From NCBI GenBank assembly GCA_013154295.1, contig JAADCS010000154.1:1-49168 (forward strand): 49,168 nt of DNA, given 5' to 3'. The translations under genes and the position numbers were made by a program. Of this stretch, positions 30,224-38,696 are shown piece after piece. The notes under the pieces are model-generated. The model did not search any database and had not been told where the DNA came from. It saw nothing but the letters and a program-made list of their open reading frames with translations. Every line of letters starts with the position of its first letter. The first letter of the stretch is position 1. This stretch comes from Thermotogae bacterium (lineage in GTDB: Bacteria > Hydrothermota > Hydrothermia > LBFQ01).

Positions 30224-31270
30224 ATGCTAGAACTTATCTTAGCCATCCCCGCTTTTGCGAGGATGTATAACGTGAGCTGCAAGCTCTGCCATGTAGCCTA
30301 CCCTAAGTTAAACGCCTTTGGAGAGGGCTTCGCCGACAACGGATACGTTTTCCCAGGGCAACAGGAGAACATATACAGGAACCTAAACGATGAGGATGCT
30401 AGAACTTTCAAAGAGCTACCCTTGGCTGTTAGATTCACGCAGTACGTCACTGCCAAGTACGACTCTGCCGGTATCTTTACGGACTTTCAAACCCCATGGG
30501 CTACCAAGTTACTCATGGGTGGGGCTTTGACCGAAAACGTAAACTTCTACTCCTATGTGATCTTTGAAAAGGGGTTGGCTCCTTTCTTTGAAGATGCGTG
30601 GGTTGATCTGCACGGTTTCTTCGGGTTACCTTTCTCTCTAACACTCGGTCAGTTCCAGATCTCTGATCTCATGTTCATGCGGGAAACCCGTCTTACCAGA
30701 TCTGACTTTTACATTTACAAGGTGGGTCCCTATCCGCTGACCTACCATCGCGGCGCCATACTGGGGACTCCCATAGGGGACTTCGGGGTGGTAAACGGGA
30801 ACGGCGCGCACGGGAGCATAAACGGTTTCTACGACAACAATAGTCAAAAATGGTACTTTGCCCATTTTTCACTTCCTTTTGATTTTGGCCTTTTTGGGAT
30901 GTGGGGCGAAGATTACGACACCCTCGACGGCTACGTGAGTATATACCGTTTAGGGATCGACTGGCGCGGTCATTTTGGAAACCTTCATCCCTTTGCCCAG
31001 ATCATAGTTGGATACGATAAGGACACCTCCAACCTTTTCTACGGTGGATTCCTGGGTATAGATTACGCAGCCTGGCCCAACGTGTTCGCCTTTCTATTCA
31101 ACTACGTTGATGCTCCTTCTAACTCCTCCTACTACAGCCAGCGGATGCTGACTGTGGCTGGTCGTTATTCGCGCTACGTTCTAACGAACCTAAAAGTTTT
31201 CGCCGAGTTGGAAGCTCACTTTAGAGCCAGGAGTCACTATCTGACCTTGGGAGTAGACTTCGCCTTTTAA
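30224..31270 (+). CDS. outer-membrane barrel protein with N-terminal c-type haem motif
   Basis: 348 aa. A short hydrophobic start (MLELILAIPAFA) is followed at once by the haem c motif CKLCH in NVSCKLCHVAYPKLNAFGEG, then FADNGYVFPG. Residues ~75-348 alternate in aromatic amphipathic strands (FTLGQFQISDLMF-like, GIDWRGHFGNLHPFAQIIVG) and end in LTLGVDFAF, a terminal Phe typical of outer-membrane barrels. Similar 'CxxCH-x2-[YF]P-x-LN-x-FG' barrel proteins occur in metal-cycling bacteria. A role in electron transfer across the outer membrane is possible but not shown. Only one haem site is visible. Confidence 0.75.
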   Translation: MLELILAIPAFARMYNVSCKLCHVAYPKLNAFGEGFADNGYVFPGQQENIYRNLNDEDARTFKELPLAVRFTQYVTAKYDSAGIFTDFQTPWATKLLMGGALTENVNFYSYVIFEKGLAPFFEDAWVDLHGFFGLPFSLTLGQFQISDLMFMRETRLTRSDFYIYKVGPYPLTYHRGAILGTPIGDFGVVNGNGAHGSINGFYDNNSQKWYFAHFSLPFDFGLFGMWGEDYDTLDGYVSIYRLGIDWRGHFGNLHPFAQIIVGYDKDTSNLFYGGFLGIDYAAWPNVFAFLFNYVDAPSNSSYYSQRMLTVAGRYSRYVLTNLKVFAELEAHFRARSHYLTLGVDFAF

Positions 31271-31281
31271 AGGAGCCACCT

Positions 31282-31287
31282 TATACT
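31282..31287 (+). promoter_or_regulatory. -10 box before gatB (leaderless)
   Basis: TATACT, 9 nt before the ATG at 31297; weaker match to the TANAAT pattern than elsewhere. Confidence 0.5.
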
Positions 31288-31296
31288 TGCCACCCT

Positions 31297-32682
31297 ATGA
31301 GGTTTCATCCGACCATTGGTTTAGAGGTACATGTTGAACTGAAAACTGTTAGCAAGATGTTTTGCAGTTGCCCGGTAGGAGAATGGGATGAACCTAATGT
31401 GGCAGTTTGCCCTGTGTGTATGGGACATCCAGGTACCCTTCCCGTTCCTAACCGCCGAGCCGTTCTATTCGCTGTAGCTTTAGGTTTAGCTCTTAAGGGT
31501 AGGATAGCACGTACCTCCCATTTCTATAGGAAGAATTACTTCTATCCGGATCTACCCAAGGGTTATCAAATCACCCAGTACTCTGTCCCTATAGTGCAGG
31601 ATGCTAGGCTCTTGGGTGTGCAGATTGAACGTATAAACTTAGAGGAGGAAACGGCCAAATCTCTTCATACCGAGACAGGGCATGTACTACTCGATTTCAA
31701 TAGAGCAGGTGTCCCACTTTTGGAGATCGTTTCGGCTCCGGAGATTCGCTCTTCCCAACAAGCCAAGGAGTATCTCGTCGCTCTTCAATCGGTCGTGAGG
31801 TTCCTGGGAATATCGGATGCCCACATGGAAAAGGGCCAATTGCGGGTAGATGTGAACGTATCCCTATCTCCTGATTCCCAAATTCTCGGAAACAAAGTGG
31901 AGGTAAAGAACCTCAACTCCTTCAAAGCTGTGGCCGATGCCATAGAATACGAGATTAAACGTCAGCGAACCATACTTGAAAGGGGTGAAAGGGTAATTCA
32001 AGAAACTCGGATGTGGAATGGCAAAGGTACCGAACCCATGAGGACGAAAGAAACGGCCAGCGACTACCGTTTCTTTCCCGACCCCGATCTTCCTCCTCTG
32101 GTTCTAACCGATTCTTTAATAGAGGAGGCTAAAGGCTTGCTGGTTGAACTCCCCTGGGAGAGACAGTTCAGATACGAGGAGGAAGGAGTACCTTCCCATC
32201 TGGCTAAGGTTTTGGCTTACGATCCGGAGCTCACGAGGATATACGAGGACGTTATGGAGATTGATCCAAAGTTAATGGCCGATCTTATTTTAAACGTCAT
32301 TTTGGGTAAATTTTCAAAACTATCCAAAAGTCTAAGCGATTTTGATTGGAAAGGTTTCAAAGTGTTTGTAAAGACCTTTAAGGAGGGGAATTTTACCAGA
32401 GAATACCTTAAGGAGGGAATAGATCGCCATCTTGCCGAAGGGGTGAGTTTTGAACGACTCCTAAAGGAGGCTCCCCAGATGGAGGAGATAGATGTAGAAC
32501 CCTTCTTGAGGGAGCTTATAGTTTCCAAACCGCAGGAGGTAAAAAAGTTTGCCAAGGGGCAAAGAGGAGTGGTGGGCTTCTTCGTGGGCCAGGTGATGCG
32601 AAAGTACAGGGGTAAGGTGGATCCCCGGAAGGTCAGGGAGTTGACCGAGAGACTCTTGGAGGAAGCTGTCGAGAATACCTAA
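31297..32682 (+). CDS. gatB: aspartyl/glutamyl-tRNA amidotransferase subunit B
   Basis: 461 aa. Begins FHPTIGLEVHVELKTVSKMF, then zinc-site cysteines FCSC and CPVCMGHPGTLPVPN. YFYPDLPKGYQITQYSVPI, EVKNLNSFKAVADAIEYEI and ETASDYRFFPDPDLPPL are family signatures, and a YqeY-like C-terminal helical domain completes it. With GatA and GatC (not in the window) it transamidates Glu-tRNA-Gln and/or Asp-tRNA-Asn. It ends convergent with, and overlapping by 4 nt, the 32679 gene. Confidence 0.97.
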   Translation: MRFHPTIGLEVHVELKTVSKMFCSCPVGEWDEPNVAVCPVCMGHPGTLPVPNRRAVLFAVALGLALKGRIARTSHFYRKNYFYPDLPKGYQITQYSVPIVQDARLLGVQIERINLEEETAKSLHTETGHVLLDFNRAGVPLLEIVSAPEIRSSQQAKEYLVALQSVVRFLGISDAHMEKGQLRVDVNVSLSPDSQILGNKVEVKNLNSFKAVADAIEYEIKRQRTILERGERVIQETRMWNGKGTEPMRTKETASDYRFFPDPDLPPLVLTDSLIEEAKGLLVELPWERQFRYEEEGVPSHLAKVLAYDPELTRIYEDVMEIDPKLMADLILNVILGKFSKLSKSLSDFDWKGFKVFVKTFKEGNFTREYLKEGIDRHLAEGVSFERLLKEAPQMEEIDVEPFLRELIVSKPQEVKKFAKGQRGVVGFFVGQVMRKYRGKVDPRKVRELTERLLEEAVENT

Positions 32683-33092
32683 CAGTTCACTTCACCCTCC
32701 GGTATGGCGTACTCCCTTATCAGGATACCTACACTCCCGTCAAGAACCAGAGGTCTGCTTTTACACATGTATGCGAAAGGATCGGGAGAAAGGTGCCTAC
32801 TACGTACGAACCTTTCAAAGACCTTTTTGGGTTTTAGCCGCGCGCTAACGATCTCTCCGTTGGGACGGAAGATCAGAAAGTTTATGCTCTCTTCCTCATC
32901 GTAGAGAACCTCATGGCTTCCATCCTCCATGACCCTTAAAACTACCGTCCGGTAATATACACATGGGAGCTTCGCGAATCTGCTCCTTAAAGGTTCCGCA
33001 AGGGGAACTATGCGACATCTCCTCCTTTTAAGGAACCCCCAGAAAAGGCCTAAGGTTAAGATTATCGCCAGGAGGACGATCAGCAGAAGCAC
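32679..33092 (-). CDS. membrane-anchored GIDE-like domain protein
   Basis: 137 aa. One N-terminal helix (LLLIVLLAIILTLGLFWGFL) is followed by RRR and then LAEPLRSRFAKLPCVYYRTV, whose P-C-V-Y-Y pattern recalls the GIDE domain of bacterial membrane proteins, with VLYDEEESINFLIFRPNGEI after it. The C-terminus SVGILIREYAIPEGEVNC fits a second half of that fold. The start is GTG with TAAAAT 6 nt upstream. Divergent from accC with only 40 nt between the two start codons. Assignment is tentative. Confidence 0.55.
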   Translation of the reverse strand: MLLLIVLLAIILTLGLFWGFLKRRRCRIVPLAEPLRSRFAKLPCVYYRTVVLRVMEDGSHEVLYDEEESINFLIFRPNGEIVSARLKPKKVFERFVRSRHLSPDPFAYMCKSRPLVLDGSVGILIREYAIPEGEVNC

Positions 33093-33098
33093 GAACCT

Positions 33099-33104
33099 AT
33101 TTTA
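33099..33104 (-). promoter_or_regulatory. -10 box before the GIDE-like gene (leaderless)
   Basis: TAAAAT on the minus strand, 6 nt before the GTG at 33092. With TAAAAT at 33120 on the plus strand it makes a divergent promoter pair only 15 nt apart. Confidence 0.65.
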
Positions 33105-33119
33105 TGGCCTGCACTCCTT

Positions 33120-33125
33120 TAAAAT
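33120..33125 (+). promoter_or_regulatory. -10 box before accC (leaderless)
   Basis: TAAAAT, 7 nt before the GTG at 33133, which decides that start. Confidence 0.7.
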
Positions 33126-33132
33126 AAACGCT

Positions 33133-34479
33133 GTGGGTCGTGAGATAAAGCGGATATTGGTGGCCAATCGGGGTGAAATAGCTCTAAGGATAATTTACGC
33201 TGCCAGGGAGTTGGGTATAGAGACGGTGGCCATATACAGCGAGGCGGATGAGGAGAGCCTGCATGTTCAAATGGCCGATTACTCCGTACGGGTAGGAGGT
33301 GCTGCTCCCCATGAGAGTTATTTGAACATCCCTCACATAATAGCTGCTGCCGAGGCCTGGGGAGCCGACGCCATACACCCTGGCTACGGTTTTTTGGCTG
33401 AAAATCCTAAGTTTGCTCGGATAGTTGAGTCCCACGGTCTCATCTTCATAGGACCGAAACCCGAACACATCGAGCTTATGGGCGACAAGGTGGAGGCCAA
33501 ACGGATAGCTCGAAGGGCATCGGTACCATTAGTTCCGGGTACGGATGAACCGGTAGAAACACCCCAAGAGGCCAAACGTATAGCCGCCGAGATAGGTTAC
33601 CCAGTACTTTTAAAAGCGGCCGCCGGGGGTGGAGGTAGGGGTATGAGAGTGGTAGAAAGTGAGGAGGAGATGGAGCGTAAGTTCATGGCTGCATCCTCCG
33701 AAGCCGAGGTTGCCTTCGGAGATGGAAGGCTCTACTTAGAGAAATTTATCATACATCCCAAGCACATAGAGGTACAGGTCTTCGGAGACGAGTACGGAAA
33801 TGTCACTCATCTCTACGATAGGGAATGTTCCCTACAGCGTCGTCATCAAAAGGTATTGGAGGAGGCGCCTAGCCCATCCATAGATGATACCAAGAGAAGG
33901 GAAGTGGTAGGCTACGCTCTTCGGTTGGCTGGAGAGATCGGCTATCGCAATGCCGGTACGGTTGAGTTTCTTTACGACGGTAAAGGTAACTTCTATTTCA
34001 TAGAGATGAACACGAGAGTTCAGGTGGAACACCCTATCACCGAAATGGTAACCGGGGTAGATATAGTGAAGGCCCAAATTCTTCTTGCCATGGGTGAGAG
34101 GTTACCCTTTGACGGTGATAGGATCACCCTGAAGGGACACTCCATAGAAGCCCGTATAAACGCTGAAGATCCAGCTAACAACTTCGCTCCCTCACCGGGA
34201 AAGATAGAGCTGCTTCACAAACCCGGAGGTCCTGGTGTTAGAGTAGATTCGCATATCTATCAGGGATATACCATACCATCCTACTACGATTCCTTAGTAG
34301 CTAAGCTCATAACGTGGGGAATGGATAGGAGAGAGGCTATAGATCGCATGAACAGAGCCTTGGAGGAATTTGTCCTTGAGGGTATAAAAACCAACATACC
34401 TATGCATTTAAACATCCTCCACCGCAGAGAGTTTCTAAGCGGTAGATTTTACACCGACTCCCTTGAAAGATGGGTATGA
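33133..34479 (+). CDS. accC: biotin carboxylase subunit of acetyl-CoA (or pyruvate) carboxylase
   Basis: 448 aa from the GTG at 33133; 41 open codons upstream overlap the divergent gene and are not family-like. Starts IKRILVANRGEIALRII. ATP-grasp glycine loop KAAAGGGGRGMRVV, HIEVQVFGDEYGNVTHLYDR, ECSLQRRHQKVLEEAPSP, and the EMNTRVQVEHPITEMVTG active-site stretch are complete. It carboxylates biotin on a carrier protein using ATP and bicarbonate. accB is not adjacent, so the carrier is elsewhere; pyruvate or propionyl-CoA carboxylase use cannot be excluded. Overlaps mlaE by 10 nt. Confidence 0.95.
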   Translation: MGREIKRILVANRGEIALRIIYAARELGIETVAIYSEADEESLHVQMADYSVRVGGAAPHESYLNIPHIIAAAEAWGADAIHPGYGFLAENPKFARIVESHGLIFIGPKPEHIELMGDKVEAKRIARRASVPLVPGTDEPVETPQEAKRIAAEIGYPVLLKAAAGGGGRGMRVVESEEEMERKFMAASSEAEVAFGDGRLYLEKFIIHPKHIEVQVFGDEYGNVTHLYDRECSLQRRHQKVLEEAPSPSIDDTKRREVVGYALRLAGEIGYRNAGTVEFLYDGKGNFYFIEMNTRVQVEHPITEMVTGVDIVKAQILLAMGERLPFDGDRITLKGHSIEARINAEDPANNFAPSPGKIELLHKPGGPGVRVDSHIYQGYTIPSYYDSLVAKLITWGMDRREAIDRMNRALEEFVLEGIKTNIPMHLNILHRREFLSGRFYTDSLERWV

Positions 34480-35207
34480 TTTACAGTATAGGAGAGTACG
34501 CCCTACTTCTGTGGAACGTCCTAAGATCTCTATCTGAAATTCACAAGAGTGCAGGTGAGATAATCCGCCAGGTGGCCGCCATAGGCTACGGTTCTCTTTT
34601 GATAGTTATGGGAAGCGCCACCTTCGTAGGGTTGGTATCGGGAGTTCTCATATCCTACCAGATAAAGGATTTCGTCCCCTCTAACATCATCGGCTTGGGT
34701 ATATGGAAGGGAGTTTCGGCCGAACTTGCTCCCGTCCTTACAGCTCTGGTAGTCGCTGGAAGAGTGGGTGGAGGTTTAGCCTCCGAGATCGGCACCATGA
34801 GGGTAACCGAGCAGATAGATGCCCTGGAGGTCATGGGGATAAACCCCTACAGGTTCATAGTTCTACCGAGAATCGTGGCGGGTATAATCTCTATCCCTCT
34901 CCTTACCATCATCGCTACCTTCATAGCCGTGCTTTCTGCTCTATTTTTGACGATCTACGTCTATCACCTCCCCTCCAACCCTCTCATAGAAGGTATAAGG
35001 GGTAGCTTTATACCTAAGGATTTGATTATAGGTGGTACCAAGTCCTTCGTATTCGGTGCGATAATCTCGACCGTAAGCTGCTATTTTGGTTATTACACTC
35101 GCGGTGGAGCGGTAGGGGTAGGTCGCTCGGCGATGAATGCCGTGGTCGCTTCAGCAGTTCTTATATTGGCTGCCGATTTCCTAATTTCCATGTACTTTTA
35201 TTCTTAG
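34470..35207 (+). CDS. mlaE: MlaE-type ABC transporter permease
   Basis: 245 aa, five to six membrane helices. Family landmarks: GSATFVGLVSGVLISYQIKD, GIWKGVSAELAPVLTALVVA, then GRVGGGLASEIGTMRVTEQI and DALEVMGINPYRFIVLPR. MlaE permeases move phospholipids between inner and outer membrane together with an MlaF ATPase and MlaD MCE protein, neither of which is next to it. Start ATG is at 34470 or at the in-frame ATG at 34476; both overlap accC. Confidence 0.93.
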   Translation: MGMIYSIGEYALLLWNVLRSLSEIHKSAGEIIRQVAAIGYGSLLIVMGSATFVGLVSGVLISYQIKDFVPSNIIGLGIWKGVSAELAPVLTALVVAGRVGGGLASEIGTMRVTEQIDALEVMGINPYRFIVLPRIVAGIISIPLLTIIATFIAVLSALFLTIYVYHLPSNPLIEGIRGSFIPKDLIIGGTKSFVFGAIISTVSCYFGYYTRGGAVGVGRSAMNAVVASAVLILAADFLISMYFYS

Positions 35208-35248
35208 TGCAGCTTTTGGATCTTCAGAGGTTTGGAACTCTTCGAGTG

Positions 35249-35254
35249 TAAAAT
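35249..35254 (+). promoter_or_regulatory. -10 box before glmS (leaderless)
   Basis: TAAAAT, 8 nt before the GTG at 35263. This leaves no room for a glmS ribozyme in the mRNA leader. Confidence 0.7.
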
Positions 35255-35262
35255 AACGAGTC

Positions 35263-37095
35263 GTGTGCGGAATAGTAGGTTACGTCGGTCGTAAGGACGC
35301 GGAATCGGTTTTGACTGTTGGCCTTCAAAAGTTGGAATATAGAGGCTACGATTCGGCAGGCATAGCCCTACTTAGTTCTGGCGAGATAGAGGTACGTAAA
35401 AAGGCCGGAAGGATACACGATCTGATAAACAGTCTGTCATCATATCCTCTACCCAAAGCCCACATAGGTATAGCCCATACCCGTTGGGCCACACATGGAA
35501 GGGTGTGTGATTCGAATGCTCACCCGCACATCTCTCAACGGGGGTTGTTTGCGGTGGTGCATAACGGCATAATAGATAACTACTCCCTACTTAAAGAGAG
35601 ATTGCAGAGCGAGGGCTATTCCTTCAGCTCTGAAACCGATACCGAAGTTATAGCTAACCTTCTGGAATACCACTATCTAAAGGAGGGGAATCTGTTAGAA
35701 GCGGTACTAAAAGCCGTGAAGGAGCTGGATGGATCGTTCGCTTTGGCCATACTCTTTAAGGAAGACCCCAATTTGATAATAGGTGTGCGTAAAGATAGTC
35801 CCCTGGTGGTCGGCTTGGGAGAAGGCGAGAACATACTGGCCTCGGATCCAGTAGCCGTACTTCCCCACACTAAAAAGGTGGTCTATCTCAACGACGGAGA
35901 GATCGTTTTCGTTAGGAAGGAAGGTGTGGAGTTTTACGACTTTTCAGGCCGAAGGATCGAGAAAGAGGTGAAAGTATTGGAGTACGATGAAGAGGATGCA
36001 GAGAAAGGTCCCTACCCCCACTTCATGCTGAAGGAGATATACGAACAACCTAGGGTTATACGGGCTAACCTGGAGAGATACGTCCGAGATCGTCGGCCTG
36101 TTATGCTCCGGGATCTGAACCTACGTAAGCTTCTTTTAAACAAAAATCGCATACTGGTGGTTGCAGCAGGTACATCCTTCCACGCCGGTATAGTGGGAAA
36201 GTACCTCCTTGAGACCTACGCCCATACACCTGTGGAGGTTGAGTATTCGTCGGAGTTTTCCTCAAGGAAGCTAGCTACCGATTCTCGTACGTTGGTGATA
36301 GCTATAAGTCAATCAGGTGAAACTGCTGACACCATAGATGGCCTTAGGTATGCCAAGAAACATGGGCTTGAAGTTTTAGCTATAGTAAACCGTCCCGAAA
36401 GCACCATAGCCAGGGAAAGCGATTACGTGATCTACACCAACGCCGGGATAGAGGTTGGTGTGGCATCCACCAAAGCCTACGTAGCCCAAGTTCTGGTTTT
36501 AACCCTGTTGGCTCTGGAGTTGGGTCACGTTAAGGGTCATATAGATGATAAGGAACTGGAGCGCCTTTTGGACGACATGGCAGGCCTGCCGAATCAAGTG
36601 GAAAAGGTTTTAGCCTTGGATTCCCATATAGCCCACATAGCGGAGAGGATTTATAAGAGTACCAACGTGGTGTTCTTGGGTAGGGGGATAAACTATCCTA
36701 CTGCCCTTGAAGGAGCTTTGAAGCTCAAAGAGGTTAGCTATATACATGCCATAGGTTACGCTGCAGGTGAGATGAAACACGGCCCCCTTGCGCTGGTGGA
36801 TAATAAGCTCCCTGTTGTGGTGATAAATCCCAGATCCTCCGTCTATGAGCTCACCGTAAGTTCTACCCACGAAGTGGTCTCACGTGGAGGAAAGGTAATA
36901 AGCGTGATAACTGAAGGAGACAAACGTATGGCCGAGCTCTCCGCCTTCAGCATATACGTCCCTTCCGTACCGGAACCCCTGACACCGATAATAACCATAG
37001 TGCCACTGCAGCTTTTAGCCTACCATTCGGCCGTTCTACGGGGTGTTGATCCCGATAAACCGAGAAATCTGGCCAAATCGGTAACGGTGAGATAG
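35263..37095 (+). CDS. glmS: glutamine-fructose-6-phosphate aminotransferase (isomerizing)
   Basis: 610 aa, full length. The N-terminal glutaminase begins (M)CGIVGYVGRKDAESVL with nucleophile Cys at position 2 and IGIAHTRWATHGR. Two SIS domains follow: VVAAGTSFHAGIVGKYLLE with ISQSGETADTIDGLRYAK, and FLGRGINYPTALEGALKLKE. It ends DPDKPRNLAKSVTVR. It makes glucosamine-6-phosphate, the entry to UDP-GlcNAc, peptidoglycan and lipid A; lpxA lies 5 kb downstream. Its stop overlaps the GTG of the McrB-like gene by 1 nt. Confidence 0.98.
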   Translation: MCGIVGYVGRKDAESVLTVGLQKLEYRGYDSAGIALLSSGEIEVRKKAGRIHDLINSLSSYPLPKAHIGIAHTRWATHGRVCDSNAHPHISQRGLFAVVHNGIIDNYSLLKERLQSEGYSFSSETDTEVIANLLEYHYLKEGNLLEAVLKAVKELDGSFALAILFKEDPNLIIGVRKDSPLVVGLGEGENILASDPVAVLPHTKKVVYLNDGEIVFVRKEGVEFYDFSGRRIEKEVKVLEYDEEDAEKGPYPHFMLKEIYEQPRVIRANLERYVRDRRPVMLRDLNLRKLLLNKNRILVVAAGTSFHAGIVGKYLLETYAHTPVEVEYSSEFSSRKLATDSRTLVIAISQSGETADTIDGLRYAKKHGLEVLAIVNRPESTIARESDYVIYTNAGIEVGVASTKAYVAQVLVLTLLALELGHVKGHIDDKELERLLDDMAGLPNQVEKVLALDSHIAHIAERIYKSTNVVFLGRGINYPTALEGALKLKEVSYIHAIGYAAGEMKHGPLALVDNKLPVVVINPRSSVYELTVSSTHEVVSRGGKVISVITEGDKRMAELSAFSIYVPSVPEPLTPIITIVPLQLLAYHSAVLRGVDPDKPRNLAKSVTVR

Positions 37096-38696
37096 TGTTC
37101 GTCCATAGAATCGTTTCTTTTCTGGTGAATTATACGGGTGAGGATGCTATCTATGAGGACGATAGGGTATCGGTGGGCCTGTTTGATCTCCGGATCCTAG
37201 CCGACGCTGTGGAAATAAGAAGCTCCATCTTCGGGGGTGTGCTTCCTCCTATCAAGGTCATAGAAACCTCCAGTGGTACGGTGTGGCTTTTGAGGTTCTA
37301 CGAAGAGGATGGAAGGGTGGTTCCCTATAAACCTCTACTTAGGGACTTAGAGGTGGAGACCCTGAGGGATATGTTTCTTCCCATCCTTCAGAGTAACTAT
37401 GTTGCCAGATTCGTAGAAGAGGGCGAGAGGGTTAAGTCATTAGATGATTTGGTCCGTGGGATAAGACATCCTGCCCTTGAACCTTCCAGATATGCCTTTT
37501 TGGAGATTCTGGGTAAAACAGACGAGCCTTACGAACTTTTAAACCTGCACTCGAAACTTCGGCGGCTGTATGCACAGGTCTATCCCACGAGAGAAAAGAT
37601 TCTAAACGATGTGGCCAACCAGTTGGAGGTCAGCTCTTACGAGAGGGTAGGCGGGGAATGGCAGATCATGAATACACCCAGAGGAAAGATCCTGTGTAGT
37701 AGGGAGGTGGGCTCAAAGGAGTACGCTCTATTTCTCATAGAGGAAAGATACTCCGGAGAACTTCCAACTTTCACGAGTGATCCAAGGATGGGTAATGCCC
37801 CTTTCGTATCCGGAACCGTGCCGGATCTATCTGGTGACCACGTATTTTTAGGATACTACTCCGACTGGAAACGGATTTTGGAAAACCTTGAGAGGGTGAG
37901 AAAGGGGCCGAAGGTTCTCATCACCATGACCGAAGATCTATCTCCCAAGGAAGAAGAGGTTATGGAAGTTCTCTACAGGTACAAAAGAGCTATACTTATA
38001 GGACCGCCGGGGACCGGTAAGACCTATGTGGCCCAGAGGGTAGCCGAAAGGATAGCGGGGCGGGAAGGTTGGAATTGGGTTTTGGTTCAGGCTTCCCCCT
38101 CCCTAAGGTATGAGGAGTTCGTGGAGGGGCTTAGACCGGTTAAAACCTCTCAAGGTGTGGCTTTTGAGGTGCAGGATGGCATATTTCTACGTATAGTCAA
38201 ACGGGCCAAGGCACATCCAACCGAAAGATTCATGGTCATCTTGGATGAGATGAATAGGGGTAATTTGCCCGCTATCTTGGGAAACTTACTCTACGCGATT
38301 GAGTACAGGGGAAGACCGGTGATACTTCCTTACTCCGGATCATCCTTGGTAATTCCCGACAATTTACTATTCCTGGGTACACTCAACGAGAGGGACGTAA
38401 CTACTTTACAGATAGACCAAGCGATTCTAAGAAGGTTCCCGGTGGTGTTCTTCGAACCCGATGAAGAGGAGTTGAGGGCTTACCTTAGGGGTAAAAACTG
38501 GAGTGAGAACCAAATATCCTGGGCCATTGAAACGTTTCGGAAGCTCAACCGGGAGCTGAAGAACTCTTTAGGTCACGCCTATTTTTTTGCTTCCACCCCG
38601 CAGGACCTGCGAAGAAAACTCCGATACTTCGTTTTACCTCTACTTCGCCTACGTTTAGGTAAGGATCTGGAGGACGTCCTGGAGGACGTATCTTGA
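37095..38696 (+). CDS. McrB-like AAA+ ATPase without McrC
   Basis: 533 aa. The N-terminal ~270 residues are not recognised. The C-terminal AAA+ domain is of the McrB type: Walker A LIGPPGTGKTYVAQRV, RYEEFVEGLRPVKTSQGVAF, Walker B with the McrB signature VILDEMNRGNLPAILGNLLY, the LGTLNERDVTTLQIDQAILR sensor region and LGHAYFF. McrB normally hydrolyses GTP and drives the McrC nuclease on methylated DNA, but no mcrC or methyltransferase follows. Start GTG overlaps the glmS stop; the end overlaps the kinase gene (TTGA). A non-restriction role is possible. Confidence 0.83.
   Translation: MFVHRIVSFLVNYTGEDAIYEDDRVSVGLFDLRILADAVEIRSSIFGGVLPPIKVIETSSGTVWLLRFYEEDGRVVPYKPLLRDLEVETLRDMFLPILQSNYVARFVEEGERVKSLDDLVRGIRHPALEPSRYAFLEILGKTDEPYELLNLHSKLRRLYAQVYPTREKILNDVANQLEVSSYERVGGEWQIMNTPRGKILCSREVGSKEYALFLIEERYSGELPTFTSDPRMGNAPFVSGTVPDLSGDHVFLGYYSDWKRILENLERVRKGPKVLITMTEDLSPKEEEVMEVLYRYKRAILIGPPGTGKTYVAQRVAERIAGREGWNWVLVQASPSLRYEEFVEGLRPVKTSQGVAFEVQDGIFLRIVKRAKAHPTERFMVILDEMNRGNLPAILGNLLYAIEYRGRPVILPYSGSSLVIPDNLLFLGTLNERDVTTLQIDQAILRRFPVVFFEPDEEELRAYLRGKNWSENQISWAIETFRKLNRELKNSLGHAYFFASTPQDLRRKLRYFVLPLLRLRLGKDLEDVLEDVS

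Noticed and set aside
33010-33132. N-terminal extension of accC
   Set aside because: These 41 codons overlap the divergent GIDE-like gene and have no carboxylase similarity; the TAAAAT box directs the GTG at 33133.
35208-35262. glmS ribozyme/riboswitch upstream of glmS
   Set aside because: Only 55 nt separate mlaE from glmS, and the -10 box ends 8 nt before the start codon.
37095-38696. Type IV restriction system
   Set aside because: The McrB-like ATPase lacks McrC and any methylation or nuclease partner nearby; neighbours are metabolic and signalling genes.
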